Numbered from the stretch's first letter, positions 7,918 through 16,853 are shown. The stretch: DNA of 21,636 bases from JAUWMI01 sp964454265 (GCA_964454265.1 CAYVXD010000063.1:1-21636), one strand, 5' to 3'. The notes: generated by a model not told the origin, from the sequence alone. Numbers and translations: made by a program.

Positions 7918-8508
7918 ATGCGCATCAAGATGGCAGAATTTCTTTGCAGTACAGCGCGGCGTGCTGACTTTCCTCGCGACGCACTGCCACAGATTGCCTT
8001 TGCCGGCCGCTCGAACGTCGGCAAATCCAGTCTGCTCAATACGCTCGTCCGTCGGAAACAGCTCGCTCGCACCAGCGCCACACCGGGCCGCACGCGCCAG
8101 ATCAATTTCTTCCTCATCAATCGCGCGGTCTACTTCGTTGATCTCCCCGGGTATGGCTATGCCAAGGTTTCCAAAGCAATGCGCCGACAGTGGGGCAAGC
8201 TCATCGAAGGCTATCTGCGCGACAATCCGGCACTCAAGGCTTTCATTCTGATCCTGGATGCACGGCGCCTACCTGAAAAAGAGGAGCTCGAGCTGGTGGC
8301 GTGGCTTGACCTTCACAACATTCCCTATTTTATCGTTTTGACTAAGACCGACAAGCTCTCACGCGGCGAGCTCGTGCGCCAGATACGCCGGATCACTGCT
8401 GCATTTCCAAGCGCTGAGGCGATTCCCTTCATTGCCTTCTCTGCCAGGACAGGCGAAGGTCGCGACGAGATTCTGAAAATGATTGAATCTCACCTCAAGA
8501 ACGCGTAA
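7918..8508 (+). CDS. engB: Ribosome biogenesis GTPase EngB (YsxC/YihA)
   Basis: EngB is an essential TRAFAC-class GTPase that helps assemble the large ribosomal subunit. All G motifs are present: G1 GRSNVGKSS (about 30-38), G2/switch I around TSATPGRTRQINFF, G3 DLPGYG (about 75-80) followed by the family signature YAKVS, G4 TKTD (about 141-144) and G5 FSARTGEG (about 173-180). The length of 196 aa is standard. The start at 7918 (MRIKMAEFLCST) aligns with family N-termini, which usually read 'MkIkkAeFv'; the second ATG at 7930 is possible but less good. The codon use and GC content look like those of the following mutS2 and alaS and unlike those of the restriction island upstream. In several bacteria engB follows lon directly. 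Confidence 0.96.
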   Translation: MRIKMAEFLCSTARRADFPRDALPQIAFAGRSNVGKSSLLNTLVRRKQLARTSATPGRTRQINFFLINRAVYFVDLPGYGYAKVSKAMRRQWGKLIEGYLRDNPALKAFILILDARRLPEKEELELVAWLDLHNIPYFIVLTKTDKLSRGELVRQIRRITAAFPSAEAIPFIAFSARTGEGRDEILKMIESHLKNA

Positions 8509-8635
8509 GAATCATACCTAAGAGCTATCATTACAGAAATAGCCGTTGCTTTTCGTGCGGCGCGTTTATCCGCGGCCATGCAGAGCGCAGCTTTTACGCG
8601 CTCCAGGCGCGGTTACGCATTATGGTGTTCAGACA

Positions 8636-10987
8636 ATGGATCCTGCCAGTCAGAAGCTGCTTGAGTTCGACAAGGTCAAGGCGATCGTAGCTAAGTACTG
8701 CATCTCGCCTCTCGGCCAGGAGAAGACGCACGCGCTGGAGCCGCTCACGGATATCGCCGAGCTCAGCAAGGCGTTTGAGTTCGTGCGCGAGCTCATGGCG
8801 CTTCAGGAGTCAGGCGACGAGCTGCCGCTGGATGAGCTGAAAGATTTGCGGCTGCTCTGGAAGCGCCTTGGGCCCCAAGATGCGAAGCTCGACGCAGCCG
8901 AGCTCCTCGCCGTCGCAACGTTTCTTCAGCTAATCGCACGTGTAAAATCGTTCTTAACCAAGCACCGGCACATCTGTCCGAACCTTTACGTCGTCTTCAA
9001 CGCCATAACGCCCCTTAACGATGTCGAGCGTCTGCTTCGTTCGAAGATTAATGAGAAGGAGGAGGTGCGCGATAATGCCTCGCCCCTGCTTCACTCACTC
9101 CGCAGCGAGATTCATCACCTCGAAACTAGAATTCAGCATCAGCTAGAGCAAATGATTCTCACGCTCAGGGACTTGTACATTTTGCAGGACGACTATTACA
9201 CGCTTCGCGGAGGCCGCTACGTGCTTCCCGTCCGCGCAGGGAGTAAAGGCAAGATGCGCGGTATCGTGCATGGCGCCTCGCAGACCGGCGAGACGATTTT
9301 CATCGAGCCGTTCGAAATGGTTGACGTGGTAAACGAGATTGCAGACCTGCGCCTTCAGGAACAGGAAGAGGTACGCAAGATTCTAATTGCCCTTAGCAAT
9401 GCCGTGCGCGCCGAGCTTGGCCCAATTGAGCTGAACACAGCACTCATAGCGGAGCTGGATTTCTTGAATGCCAAGTCGCGCTTTGCTAAGGCACACGAGC
9501 TCAGCATTCCAGGGCTTTCGCTCACGGAGCCGCTGGCGCTGGTCAAGGCGCATCACCCTCTCCTCTACCTAGGTGCGCGCCAGCAATCTGTCCCTCTTGA
9601 TCTTGGCCTTGAACGCAATAATCGCGTGCTAGTGATTTCTGGGCCAAATGCTGGCGGCAAGACTACGGCACTCAAAACGCTCGGCCTTCAGGCTCTAATG
9701 ACGCAATGCGGGCTTCCCGTGCCTGCTTCGGCCGATTCCGTGTTTCCGATTTTCTCAAATATCTTCGCTGATATTGGTGACGAGCAGGACGTCACGCAGG
9801 GCATCAGTACTTTCTCCTCGCATATTCACAACATTGCACGCATTCTCGGGCAGGTTGATCAGGAGAGCCTCGTGCTGCTGGATGAGCTTGGCACTGCTAC
9901 GGATCCGACAGAAGGCGGCGCACTGGCTGTGGCAGTTCTAGAAGAGAGCAGCAGCCGAGCTGCGCTCACGCTAGCGACATCGCACCTGTCAGTACTGAAA
10001 CAATGGGCGCATAGCTTTCCCGCTGCCCGCAATGCATCGTTTCGCCTCGATGAAATGACCAAGCGCCCTTCTTTTGTTCTCTCCATGGATGTGCCGGGAG
10101 TGAGCGAAGCTCTTATCATCGCCTCCAGTGTCGGCTTGCCACCGGAAGTTATTGAGCGTGCAACGGCCATGCTTCCTGCTGGCGAGCAGCAGCTCACTGA
10201 GCTCATCATAGCGCTTCAGGAAAAGGAACAGGAGCTTGCGCGTCTGGTGAGCGAAGCGGATCGCATGAAAGAGGCGCAGACGACCGAGTATGAGCACTAT
10301 AAGGCCTTACGTGACCAGGTGCAGCAGGAGAGGCGCGGAATGCGACAGCGCTTGCTTGACGAGAAGGAGCACTTGCTGGCAGAGGCGAAGGCTCTGATTG
10401 AATCGAAAATTGCCAATCTTCCCTCACGCGAATCCATTGTCCAGGCCAGGGAGGAACTGAGCGGAATGATTCGTGAGGTCGAGGCCGAACGCCGCACGCT
10501 CGAGCAATCCGCTTCCGCAGAGCTGCTCGAATCCCTCGGCGAAGGCAACTGGGTTTATATTCCCGACATGAATGATCACGGCGTGGTAAAACGCGTGGAT
10601 CGAGAGAAGGGAATCGCTTCGGTGCAGCTTAAAAATGTTGAGGTCGAGCTGCCACTTGGAAAACTGCGCCTGCTCTCAGACGCCGAGCGCCACCAGCTCG
10701 AGGCAATCCCTGCGACAGGAATCCATTATACTCCTAAACCAGACCTGCCCTACGAGCTCGATCTGCATGGCCTGCGCGTGGAGGATGCGCTGGAGCGTGT
10801 GGACAAATACCTCGACGATGCAGCGCTGAGCCAGCGCGGCTTTGCCAAGCTCCTGCACGGCTATGGTACAGGCGCGCTGCGCCAGGCGCTTCACGAGTTT
10901 CTCGCCTCGCATTGTCACGTCAAATCCTTCCGCCTGGGTACAGTAGAAGAAGGCGGCGAAGCGGTAACTATCGTTGACCTTCACTAG
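8636..10987 (+). CDS. mutS2: MutS2 family ATPase/endonuclease with C-terminal Smr domain
   Basis: MutS2 is a MutS homologue without the mismatch-binding domain. Members act on branched DNA to limit recombination, and also in rescue of collided ribosomes. Starting at ATG 8636 the protein has 783 aa, the normal size. It opens with the helical lever/clamp region (SQKLLEFDKVKAIVAKYC). The ATPase shows Walker A GPNAGGKTT (336-344), Walker B VLLDELGTATDPTEGG and a MutS signature STFSSHIHN. A long charged coiled coil (about 520-640) follows, then a KOW-like small segment (GNWVYIPDMNDHGVV). The Smr nuclease domain carries ELDLHGLRVEDAL (707-719) and HGYGTGALR. The reading frame stays open upstream to a TTG at 8546, but that extension is low-quality Arg/Pro sequence with no family match, so ATG 8636 is preferred although its SD is weak. 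It lies 127 bp after engB. Confidence 0.94.
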   Translation: MDPASQKLLEFDKVKAIVAKYCISPLGQEKTHALEPLTDIAELSKAFEFVRELMALQESGDELPLDELKDLRLLWKRLGPQDAKLDAAELLAVATFLQLIARVKSFLTKHRHICPNLYVVFNAITPLNDVERLLRSKINEKEEVRDNASPLLHSLRSEIHHLETRIQHQLEQMILTLRDLYILQDDYYTLRGGRYVLPVRAGSKGKMRGIVHGASQTGETIFIEPFEMVDVVNEIADLRLQEQEEVRKILIALSNAVRAELGPIELNTALIAELDFLNAKSRFAKAHELSIPGLSLTEPLALVKAHHPLLYLGARQQSVPLDLGLERNNRVLVISGPNAGGKTTALKTLGLQALMTQCGLPVPASADSVFPIFSNIFADIGDEQDVTQGISTFSSHIHNIARILGQVDQESLVLLDELGTATDPTEGGALAVAVLEESSSRAALTLATSHLSVLKQWAHSFPAARNASFRLDEMTKRPSFVLSMDVPGVSEALIIASSVGLPPEVIERATAMLPAGEQQLTELIIALQEKEQELARLVSEADRMKEAQTTEYEHYKALRDQVQQERRGMRQRLLDEKEHLLAEAKALIESKIANLPSRESIVQAREELSGMIREVEAERRTLEQSASAELLESLGEGNWVYIPDMNDHGVVKRVDREKGIASVQLKNVEVELPLGKLRLLSDAERHQLEAIPATGIHYTPKPDLPYELDLHGLRVEDALERVDKYLDDAALSQRGFAKLLHGYGTGALRQALHEFLASHCHVKSFRLGTVEEGGEAVTIVDLH

Positions 10988-11065
10988 GGAATTGACGCTA
11001 AACAGCCGCTTAAAGGATTGTTTACGTTTGAACATCTGCCAGCGATTCAGTGGTGATTCAGAAAT

Positions 11066-11093
11066 GTAAGGGCGTATTGCAATACGCCCCTAC
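11066..11093. repeat. REP-like palindrome GTA(A/G)GGGCGTATT...
   Basis: GTAAGGGCGTATT and AATACGCCCCTAC form an inverted repeat around a central GC, with one mismatch (a11069 versus c11090). The ends (GTA.GGG / CCC.TAC) match those of the other REP copies in the window, while the inner arms differ, so it is a second subtype of the same kind of element. Confidence 0.75.
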
Positions 11094-11144
11094 GAAAGAT
11101 ATTTTTGTTCCTATGTCTCCCAAGAGTAGCAATGCCTTTTCCCA

Positions 11145-11158
11145 GCGTAGGGGCCTTG
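11145..11158 (+). repeat. Truncated REP-like sequence
   Basis: CGTAGGGGCCTTGTGCC (from 11145) matches the REP at 11217-11242 except that the inner GGGCAGG arm is shortened, as if a copy had lost its first arm by deletion between the G-rich parts. Confidence 0.5.
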
Positions 11159-11216
11159 TGCCAGGTTGAGACAAAATGATTATGACCCAAACGGGTGTGA
11201 CAACGATTTCTCCCCA

Positions 11217-11242
11217 CGTAGGGGCAGGCCTTGTGCCTGCCC
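11217..11242 (+). repeat. REP-like palindrome (copy B)
   Basis: This 26-base element is identical, in reverse complement, to the copy at 7835-7860. Its second half (from 11227) is also the first part of the 216-bp tandem unit, so the tandem array appears to have grown out of, or recombined with, a REP. Confidence 0.8.
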
Positions 11243-11739
11243 TTGTATTCTTCTTCGTGATCTTCGTGGTAATTAGTTTAAATTAACCTTCTACCACGAA
11301 GCGCACGAAGGGCACGAAGATATAGGTGGAAAACCCGCCGCGGCGTGTCCCACTACAAAAACAGTGTTTATCTGTGTTCACCTGTGGTTACAAAATAATC
11401 GAAACCGCAGATGAACACAGATGAACGCAGATAAATACATATGGCCTTGTGCCTGCCCTTGTATTTTTCTTCGTGATCTTCGTGGTAATTAGTTTAAATT
11501 AACCTTCTACCACGAAGCGCACGAAGGGCACGAAGATATAGGTGGAAAACCCGCCGCGGCGTGTCCCACTACAAAAACAGTGTTTATCTGTGTTCACCTG
11601 TGGTTACAAAATAATCGAAACCGCAGATGAACACAGATGAACGCAGATAAATACATATGGCCTTGTGCCTGCCCTTGTATTCTTCTTCGTGATCTTCGTG
11701 GTAATTAGTTTAAATTAACCTTCTACCACGAAGCGCACG
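11227..11739. repeat. 216-bp tandem repeat, about 2.4 copies
   Basis: Units begin at 11227, 11443 and 11659, exactly 216 bp apart. The third stops matching at 11740, giving 2.4 copies in 513 bp. Units 1 and 2 are nearly identical; I noticed one difference (c11250 versus t11466). Each unit contains two hairpins. The first is CTTCGTGGTA (11262-11271) paired with TACCACGAAG (11292-11301), followed by an 8-9 bp sub-repeat of CACGAAG. The second has the arms TTTATCTGTGTTCACC and a partner made of repeated GATGAACACA/GATGAACGCA blocks (11403-11435). Between them is a near-palindrome CCCGCCGCGGCG. Near-identity of the units points to recent duplication or gene conversion. Confidence 0.92.
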
Positions 11740-11832
11740 GAAAAATAGGGTACAGTCCATGCGCTCGTTCCTCGCTTGGGACAGTCCCCAATTTTTCTCT
11801 CCCTCATTTCAAATGTGGCGAAGCACTAGATC

Positions 11833-11861
11833 GTAGGGGCAGGTTTGAAACCTGCCCCTAC
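11833..11861. repeat. Perfect REP palindrome with 14-bp arms
   Basis: GTAGGGGCAGGTTT and AAACCTGCCCCTAC are perfect inverted arms around a single G. It shares the GTAGGGGCAGG outer arm with the REPs at 7835 and 11217 but has a different centre. It sits about 180 bp before alaS. It is not followed by a T run on either strand, so it is a repeat and not a terminator. Confidence 0.85.
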
Positions 11862-12038
11862 ATCATTCTCTTGCGATAGAACCTATTGCGACCCACAGAT
11901 ACGGTTATCTGCGGGCAATTGCGCACTCAAGTCAAGTTAGAAATCGGCAGCGATGAATTTGCCTTTTAAAACTTTTCCCTTGAATCCGATTTGAGAACCT
12001 GCAAGGTATTGAATCTACTTGCGAGCGGAGACGGCTGG

Positions 12039-14681
12039 ATGACAGGCGAAGAGATACGAAAGCGCTTTGTGGAGTTTTTTGTAGAACGCGGGCATACGCA
12101 CGTCTCAGCTGCCCCGCTGGTTCCTCCCGACGATCCCACTCTGCTCTTCACCAGCGCAGGTATGGTGCAGTTCAAGCCGCTCTGGTCGGGTGCTGTGGAG
12201 CTTCCGTACCGTCGGGCAACCACAGTGCAGAAATGCCTGCGCACGGGTGATCTCGAGAACGTTGGCTCGACACTTCGCCATCTGACGTTTTTCGAGATGC
12301 TCGGCAATTTCTCCTTCGGCGATTACTTTAAACGCGAAGCTATTGTGTGGGCATGGGAGTTCACCACGGCGATATTGGGCATTCCGAAAGAGCGCCTGTA
12401 CGCGTCGGTCTTCCGCGAAGATGACGAGGCGTACGAGATCTGGCGCGACGAGATCGGTCTGAGCGGGGAGCGCATCGTGCGCCTGGGTGAAGAGGATAAT
12501 TTCTGGGGACCTGCGGGCGATACTGGCGCTTGCGGTCCGTGTAGCGAAATCTACTTTGACATGGGGGCAGCCTACGGATGTGGCAAGCCTACGTGTCAGG
12601 TCGGCTGCGACTGCGAGCGCTATCTGGAGTTCTGGAACCTTGTGTTCCCACAGTTCGATCAGCAGAAGGACGGCTCGCGTCTACCGCTTAAAAATCGCGG
12701 TATTGATACGGGCCTGGGCATGGAGCGCGTTGCCTGTATTATGCAGAAGACCTCCAGTCTGTTCGAGACAGACCTGCTGTATCCCATTGTGCAGGCTGCA
12801 GCTGATGCGATAGGCGTGCGCTATACAGACTCGCACGAAAGCCGGATGTCGCTCAACGTCATTGCCGACCATGTGCGTGCCCTGACATTCGTGCTGAGCG
12901 AAGGCGTGGTGCCATCGAACGAAGGTCGAGGCTACGTCATGCGCCGCATCCTGCGCCGTGCGGCTCGTCATGGCAAAAAAATTGGCATGGATAAACCTTT
13001 CCTTTTTCGCCTCGTGGATACAGCGATTGATACGATGGGTAGCGCGTATCCCGAAATCACCGAGCATCCCCAGCAAGTACGCAAAGTAGTACAAATAGAA
13101 GAAGAGCGGTTTCATCGCACGCTCACGCAAGGGATCGAGCTGCTTGATGCGATGATCAGCGACCTGCAGGGGAAGCATGAAACTGTTATTCCGGGCGAAG
13201 AGGCGTTCAAGTTATTTGATACCTATGGATTTCCGCCCGATCTGACGTGTGAGATCGCCAGCGAAAAGGGCTTGCGCGTTGATGAAGAGGGATTTCAGGC
13301 GTGCCTCACAGAGCAGCGTGAGCGCGCACGTGCTGCGTGGAAGGGTGCAGCGCTCGAAGCCGAAGCTGAACTCACAGATGATCTTTTTGCCCAGCACGGC
13401 GCAACTCTGTTTCTCGGCTATGAATCGCTCTCCGCCAGCTCGATAATTCTCGGCATTCTGAAAGAGGGTAAGCGGGTCAACAGCATCCAGGCAGGCGAGG
13501 AGACACTCCTTGTTCTGAAAGAAACGCCGTTTTACGCAGAAGCAGGTGGACAGGTCGGTGATACCGGATTGATAACAGCAGGGCATGCGCGCTTCGAAGT
13601 GCTGGATACTCAGAAAACACCCAAAGGGATCTATCTCCACATAGGAAAGGTTATTGAGGGAGCATTTCGCGTTGGTGATGCGGTTGAAGCAGCTGTAGAC
13701 GAATCTCAGCGCCTCGCGACCATGCGTAACCATACCGCCACTCATCTGCTGCAAGGCGCACTCAAACGCATTATCGGCAAACACATCACTCAATCTGGTT
13801 CTAATGTCTCCCCAGAGTCGCTTCGCTTCGACTTTACACACCTTGAGTCTCTGACGCCCGAGCAGATCCACGCCGTCGAGGCGATGGTAAACGAGCGGGT
13901 CATGATGAACCGGCCAGTAACAGCGCGCACTCTGCCACTTCAGGAGGCCAGGCGCATTGGCGCTATTGCGCCGTTCGGTGAAAAATACGGCGAGACCGTG
14001 CGGGTAGTTGAGGTTAAAAACTTCAGTCGTGAATTCTGCGGCGGCACACATCTGAGCGCCACAGGCCAGATCGGCTCGTTCGTCATTCTGAGTGAGTCAT
14101 CCATTGCCTCGGGCATCCGCCGCATCGAAGCACTCACTGGCACCGCAGCGTTTGAGTACCTTTCGCGCCAGCGCGATCTTCTCACTCGCATGAGCCAGAC
14201 CCTTTCTGCAGGCAGAGATGAGCTTGGTGAACGCGTGGAGCAGCTCATGGTGGAAGCTAAACAGCTTCGGCGGGAAGTGCAGCAGCTGCGTCAGGAAAAA
14301 TCGCACGCTGGGATTGACGAGATTCTGCGCACCGCACAAACTATTGAAGGGGTGAAAATCCTTACCCACACCGTGGACAACCTTGAGGCGAATGAGCTGC
14401 GCAACCTGATTGACCTCTTGAGGGCGCGCGAGCCGCACGCTGTGATTGGCGTAGGTTCGAGCAAAGGAGGCAAAGCCACGCTCATTTGCGCAGTGCCCCG
14501 AGAGTTGGCCAAACGGATTCCTGCCAATAAAATTGTTAAAACAATTGCGCCGATTATCTCTGGTGGTGGTGGCGGCCGTGCCGAGATGGCACAGGCTGGT
14601 GGAAAAAATCCGGATAAGCTCGCCGAGGCGCTGCGCCAGATTGCTCCTACTGTTGCTTCGCTCTTAAGAAAGAAAACATAG
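12039..14681 (+). CDS. alaS: Alanyl-tRNA synthetase
   Basis: AlaS charges tRNA-Ala with alanine. It is a class II synthetase with an editing domain that clears Ser- and Gly-tRNA. The N-terminal catalytic core shows FTSAGMVQFKPLW (motif 1 region), QKCLRTGDLENVG and RHLTFFEMLGNFSFGDYFK (motif 2 region) and GLGMERVACIMQ (motif 3). The editing domain carries H565-TAT-H569 and C667-GGT-H671, the zinc-binding HxxxH...CxxxH set. The C-terminal C-Ala domain ends in GGGGGRAEMAQAGG. The start at ATG 12039 (MTGEEIRKRFVEFF) is chosen because it matches the family N-terminus and has GGAG at 12027-12030 with ideal spacing; the frame is open further upstream to 11991 but that adds 16 unrelated residues. The protein has 880 aa, a normal length. 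It appears to be transcribed alone, with a repeat-rich spacer before it. Confidence 0.97.
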   Translation: MTGEEIRKRFVEFFVERGHTHVSAAPLVPPDDPTLLFTSAGMVQFKPLWSGAVELPYRRATTVQKCLRTGDLENVGSTLRHLTFFEMLGNFSFGDYFKREAIVWAWEFTTAILGIPKERLYASVFREDDEAYEIWRDEIGLSGERIVRLGEEDNFWGPAGDTGACGPCSEIYFDMGAAYGCGKPTCQVGCDCERYLEFWNLVFPQFDQQKDGSRLPLKNRGIDTGLGMERVACIMQKTSSLFETDLLYPIVQAAADAIGVRYTDSHESRMSLNVIADHVRALTFVLSEGVVPSNEGRGYVMRRILRRAARHGKKIGMDKPFLFRLVDTAIDTMGSAYPEITEHPQQVRKVVQIEEERFHRTLTQGIELLDAMISDLQGKHETVIPGEEAFKLFDTYGFPPDLTCEIASEKGLRVDEEGFQACLTEQRERARAAWKGAALEAEAELTDDLFAQHGATLFLGYESLSASSIILGILKEGKRVNSIQAGEETLLVLKETPFYAEAGGQVGDTGLITAGHARFEVLDTQKTPKGIYLHIGKVIEGAFRVGDAVEAAVDESQRLATMRNHTATHLLQGALKRIIGKHITQSGSNVSPESLRFDFTHLESLTPEQIHAVEAMVNERVMMNRPVTARTLPLQEARRIGAIAPFGEKYGETVRVVEVKNFSREFCGGTHLSATGQIGSFVILSESSIASGIRRIEALTGTAAFEYLSRQRDLLTRMSQTLSAGRDELGERVEQLMVEAKQLRREVQQLRQEKSHAGIDEILRTAQTIEGVKILTHTVDNLEANELRNLIDLLRAREPHAVIGVGSSKGGKATLICAVPRELAKRIPANKIVKTIAPIISGGGGGRAEMAQAGGKNPDKLAEALRQIAPTVASLLRKKT

Positions 14682-14832
14682 GCTCCGGCTCAGTCTGCAG
14701 GATCGAAATCGCCAAGCGGATATTGACGACCACTGAACTGGAGCGCCGTCACAATCCTAAACTCCAGTACACTGATCGATTCGAGTTCATTGCAAATGTT
14801 GCTAGAGTATCATGCCCTTGGGAGAAGATAGT

Positions 14833-16188
14833 ATGCCACATCCATTGGAACTCTTGAGACCAAAGTCTCTAAAGCGGCTTAGCGAACATTTGCAAAGCCT
14901 GATCAGTGGGCGTCTGTGGCTAAAGATTCTAATCGGCATGGCACTTGGCATAGGGATAGGAACGGTGCTGGGGCCGTCAGTAGGTTTGGTGCCACCGAAA
15001 ACCGCCAACCTCATTGGCAACTGGTTGGCAGTTCCCGGGCAGCTATTTTTAGCCTTAATCCAGATGATTGTTATTCCCCTTGTCTTCGCCTCCGTGATCT
15101 TAGGTATTACTGCGAGCGAAGATATGGAGCAACTCAAGAAATTGGGCCTGCGAATCGGCATATATTTCGTAATGACGACCTCAGTGGCTATCACAATTGG
15201 CATTTGCGTTGCACTGCTAATCAAACCCGGTCAGTTCATAGAAAGCGAATTAGTGAGAAAAACGATAGAAAAAGGAGTGGCAATAGAAGAACCAGAGGCG
15301 GTCAGCACCCCAACCCTTGAAGAATTACCAGAAAAAATAGTTACCCTTCTTCCTACGAACCCGCTGAGTGCAATGGTACGAGGGCAGATGCTCCAGATAG
15401 TGCTGTTTGCCATCATCTTTGGTCTGGCACTGGTCACGCTGGCTCCTAAGCAGGCTCGACCTTTACTGAATCTTCTCAGCTCGTTGCAGGAAGTCTGCAT
15501 GACAGTGGTAAAGTGGGCAATGCTCTTGGCACCGCTTGCGGTGTTCGGATTGCTGGCACAGATAACCACCAAGATCGGCCTTGAGGTACTGTTTGGTATG
15601 GGCATTTACGTGGGTACGGTACTGTTGGGCTTGTTCATACTTTTGTGCCTGTATCTTTTGATCGTGTCGTTTATTTCTCGACGCTCGCCCTGGCAATTCC
15701 TGAGCGCGGTGCGAGATGTCCAACTTCTGGCCTTCTCGACTTCGAGTTCTGCCGCAGTAATGCCGGTGTCAATCAAGACCGCTGAAGAGAAACTGGGCGT
15801 AAGATCGTCAATCTCGCAGTTTCTGATACCTCTGGGCGCGACTATTAATATGGACGGAACAGCGCTTTACCAGGGCGTGGCCACAATCTTCCTGGCACAG
15901 GTCTTCGGCGTAGACCTTGGCGTTAGTGGACTGTTGTTGGTCATTGTAACAGCAGTAGGCGCTTCCATTGGCTCGCCCGGGACACCTGGCGTTGGCATTG
16001 TCATACTGGCAACAGTACTCGACAGCGTCGGGATTCCTCTGAGCGGCATTGCACTGATCATTGGCGTTGACCGCATTCTTGATATGAGTCGTACCGCAGT
16101 GAACGTCACCGGCGACCTTACCGCATGCACGGTAATGGACCGCTGGGTCGGCGGCAAAGATACCGCAGAGCTATCTCCCACGCAATAG
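14833..16188 (+). CDS. Dicarboxylate/amino acid:cation symporter (DAACS family)
   Basis: This membrane protein of about 451 aa imports glutamate/aspartate or C4-dicarboxylates with protons or sodium (GltP/GltT/DctA type). The hallmark residues are present: the serine-rich hairpin AFSTSSSAAVMPVS (about 299-312), TM7 motif NMDGTALY (339-346), and TM8 with DRILDMSRTAVNVTGD. Several hydrophobic spans are visible (for example ILIGMALGIGIGTVLG and TTSVAITIGICVALLI). The substrate cannot be decided: an Asp/Arg pattern in TM8 (D in DRILD, then MSRT) is found in both amino-acid and dicarboxylate carriers. The start at 14833 is chosen for the strong GGAGAAG SD at 14821-14827; the ATG at 14812 is in frame and would add seven residues but lacks an SD. 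The gene follows alaS after about 150 bp with no repeat between them. Confidence 0.93.
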   Translation: MPHPLELLRPKSLKRLSEHLQSLISGRLWLKILIGMALGIGIGTVLGPSVGLVPPKTANLIGNWLAVPGQLFLALIQMIVIPLVFASVILGITASEDMEQLKKLGLRIGIYFVMTTSVAITIGICVALLIKPGQFIESELVRKTIEKGVAIEEPEAVSTPTLEELPEKIVTLLPTNPLSAMVRGQMLQIVLFAIIFGLALVTLAPKQARPLLNLLSSLQEVCMTVVKWAMLLAPLAVFGLLAQITTKIGLEVLFGMGIYVGTVLLGLFILLCLYLLIVSFISRRSPWQFLSAVRDVQLLAFSTSSSAAVMPVSIKTAEEKLGVRSSISQFLIPLGATINMDGTALYQGVATIFLAQVFGVDLGVSGLLLVIVTAVGASIGSPGTPGVGIVILATVLDSVGIPLSGIALIIGVDRILDMSRTAVNVTGDLTACTVMDRWVGGKDTAELSPTQ

Positions 16189-16254
16189 TACCGAGCAGGC
16201 GCCTTTGTCATCGATCTTAGCCAAACAACGAAAGGCATTTAATGGGACCACGGT

Positions 16255-16665
16255 TTAAAAACGTTTTCCCCACCGGCCAAACCAGTCGGAGATCTTTTCA
16301 ACCTGGAAAGCCAGCGTATAGCCGTCAACAAGTTCGGCTTTAGGATTATCAATGTGGGCTGCATCCGCCAGGTGGGTGTGTTTGTAAGTCAATCGTATTT
16401 CTATAGGCGAGCTGAGTATAAAAGGCTTAATCTGGTCTTTGAGGCCGAGCGCGTTACGGGCTGCTTGCTTGAGAACTTTCGCCGATTCTTCAGGCGAAAG
16501 GCACAATCCGCGGTGGCGCCCTAAACCGGTTTTCACCTGCGCTGTTTCGATACGGCCCAATAATTCGCGGGCTTCCGCGCAGACCTTATCATCACCAGCG
16601 ACCAACAGTACAGGCACGCCATGTTCACCCGCGATAGCCGCGCAGAATCCGGGTTCGCCCTTATC
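16255..16665 (-). pseudogene. Fragment of an M55 D-aminopeptidase (DppA family)
   Basis: On the minus strand the last about 130 codons of an open frame match the C-terminal half of M55 peptidases (DppA). AAIAGEHGVPVLLVAGDD, followed by VCAEARELLGRIETAQVKTG and SPEESAKVLKQAARNAL, lines up with the family pattern 'AalAG..GVPvvLVsGDd..c.ea..llp.vet..vK.g...a...sp.ea...i...a..aL', and SSPIEIRLTYKH matches the closing beta strand. The N-terminal half with the metal-binding D-x-E start (usually 'iyIsaDmEGi') is missing; the open frame upstream of about 16665 reads as unrelated sequence. The residues before AAIAG (DKGEPGF) are already altered from the usual 'GEiGlna'. It converges on the symporter gene from the other strand, 66 bp away. 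I call it a truncated relic, not a working enzyme. Confidence 0.72.
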
Positions 16666-16853
16666 GGTCTCTCGCTTCTCCTGGAGCACTAGCAGGGAAG
16701 CTCGGCGTAACCTTCCAGGATTTATCTGCCTCACAAAGCAGCAAAGGGTGATCGGTTCAGCGTAAATTTTGCACTGTACCCATCCGCCAAAGAAATGACC
16801 GAAAACCGGACTTAAATTTCGCATCGGGTTTTTAAATGAGAGAATTCGATGGT

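Larger units (their letters stand above)
10988..12038. other. 1-kb gene-free region full of palindromic and tandem repeats
   Basis: No coding region is supported here. The stretch holds a REP palindrome at 11066-11093, a partial REP at 11145-11158, a full REP at 11217-11242, the 216-bp tandem array at 11227-11739, a palindrome GGGACAGTCCC at 11778-11788 followed by a T run, a perfect REP palindrome at 11833-11861, and a small hairpin CAGATA-CGGT-TATCTG at about 11897-11912. The alaS promoter must lie at its right end, but I see no convincing hexamer pair. No tRNA or T-box was recognised. Confidence 0.75.

Noticed and set aside
8546..8635. TTG start 30 codons upstream for mutS2
   Set aside because: The extension is Arg/Pro-rich, without family similarity and without an SD. 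ATG 8636 gives the usual N-terminus.
11227..11739. CRISPR array
   Set aside because: The units are 216 bp and directly adjacent with no variable spacers, and no cas gene is present.
11776..11796. TTGGGACAGTCCCCAATTTTT as a rho-independent terminator
   Set aside because: The loop would be one base, which cannot form, and no gene ends nearby on either strand. It looks like a repeat fragment.
10988..12038. tRNA, T-box or riboswitch before alaS
   Set aside because: No cloverleaf, T-box sequence or stem-and-terminator arrangement could be recognised. The structures seen are repeats.
13212..14051. 279-aa minus-strand open frame opposite alaS
   Set aside because: It is fully antisense to the editing domain of alaS, is Cys/Phe/Arg-rich and has no domain likeness; it is a shadow.
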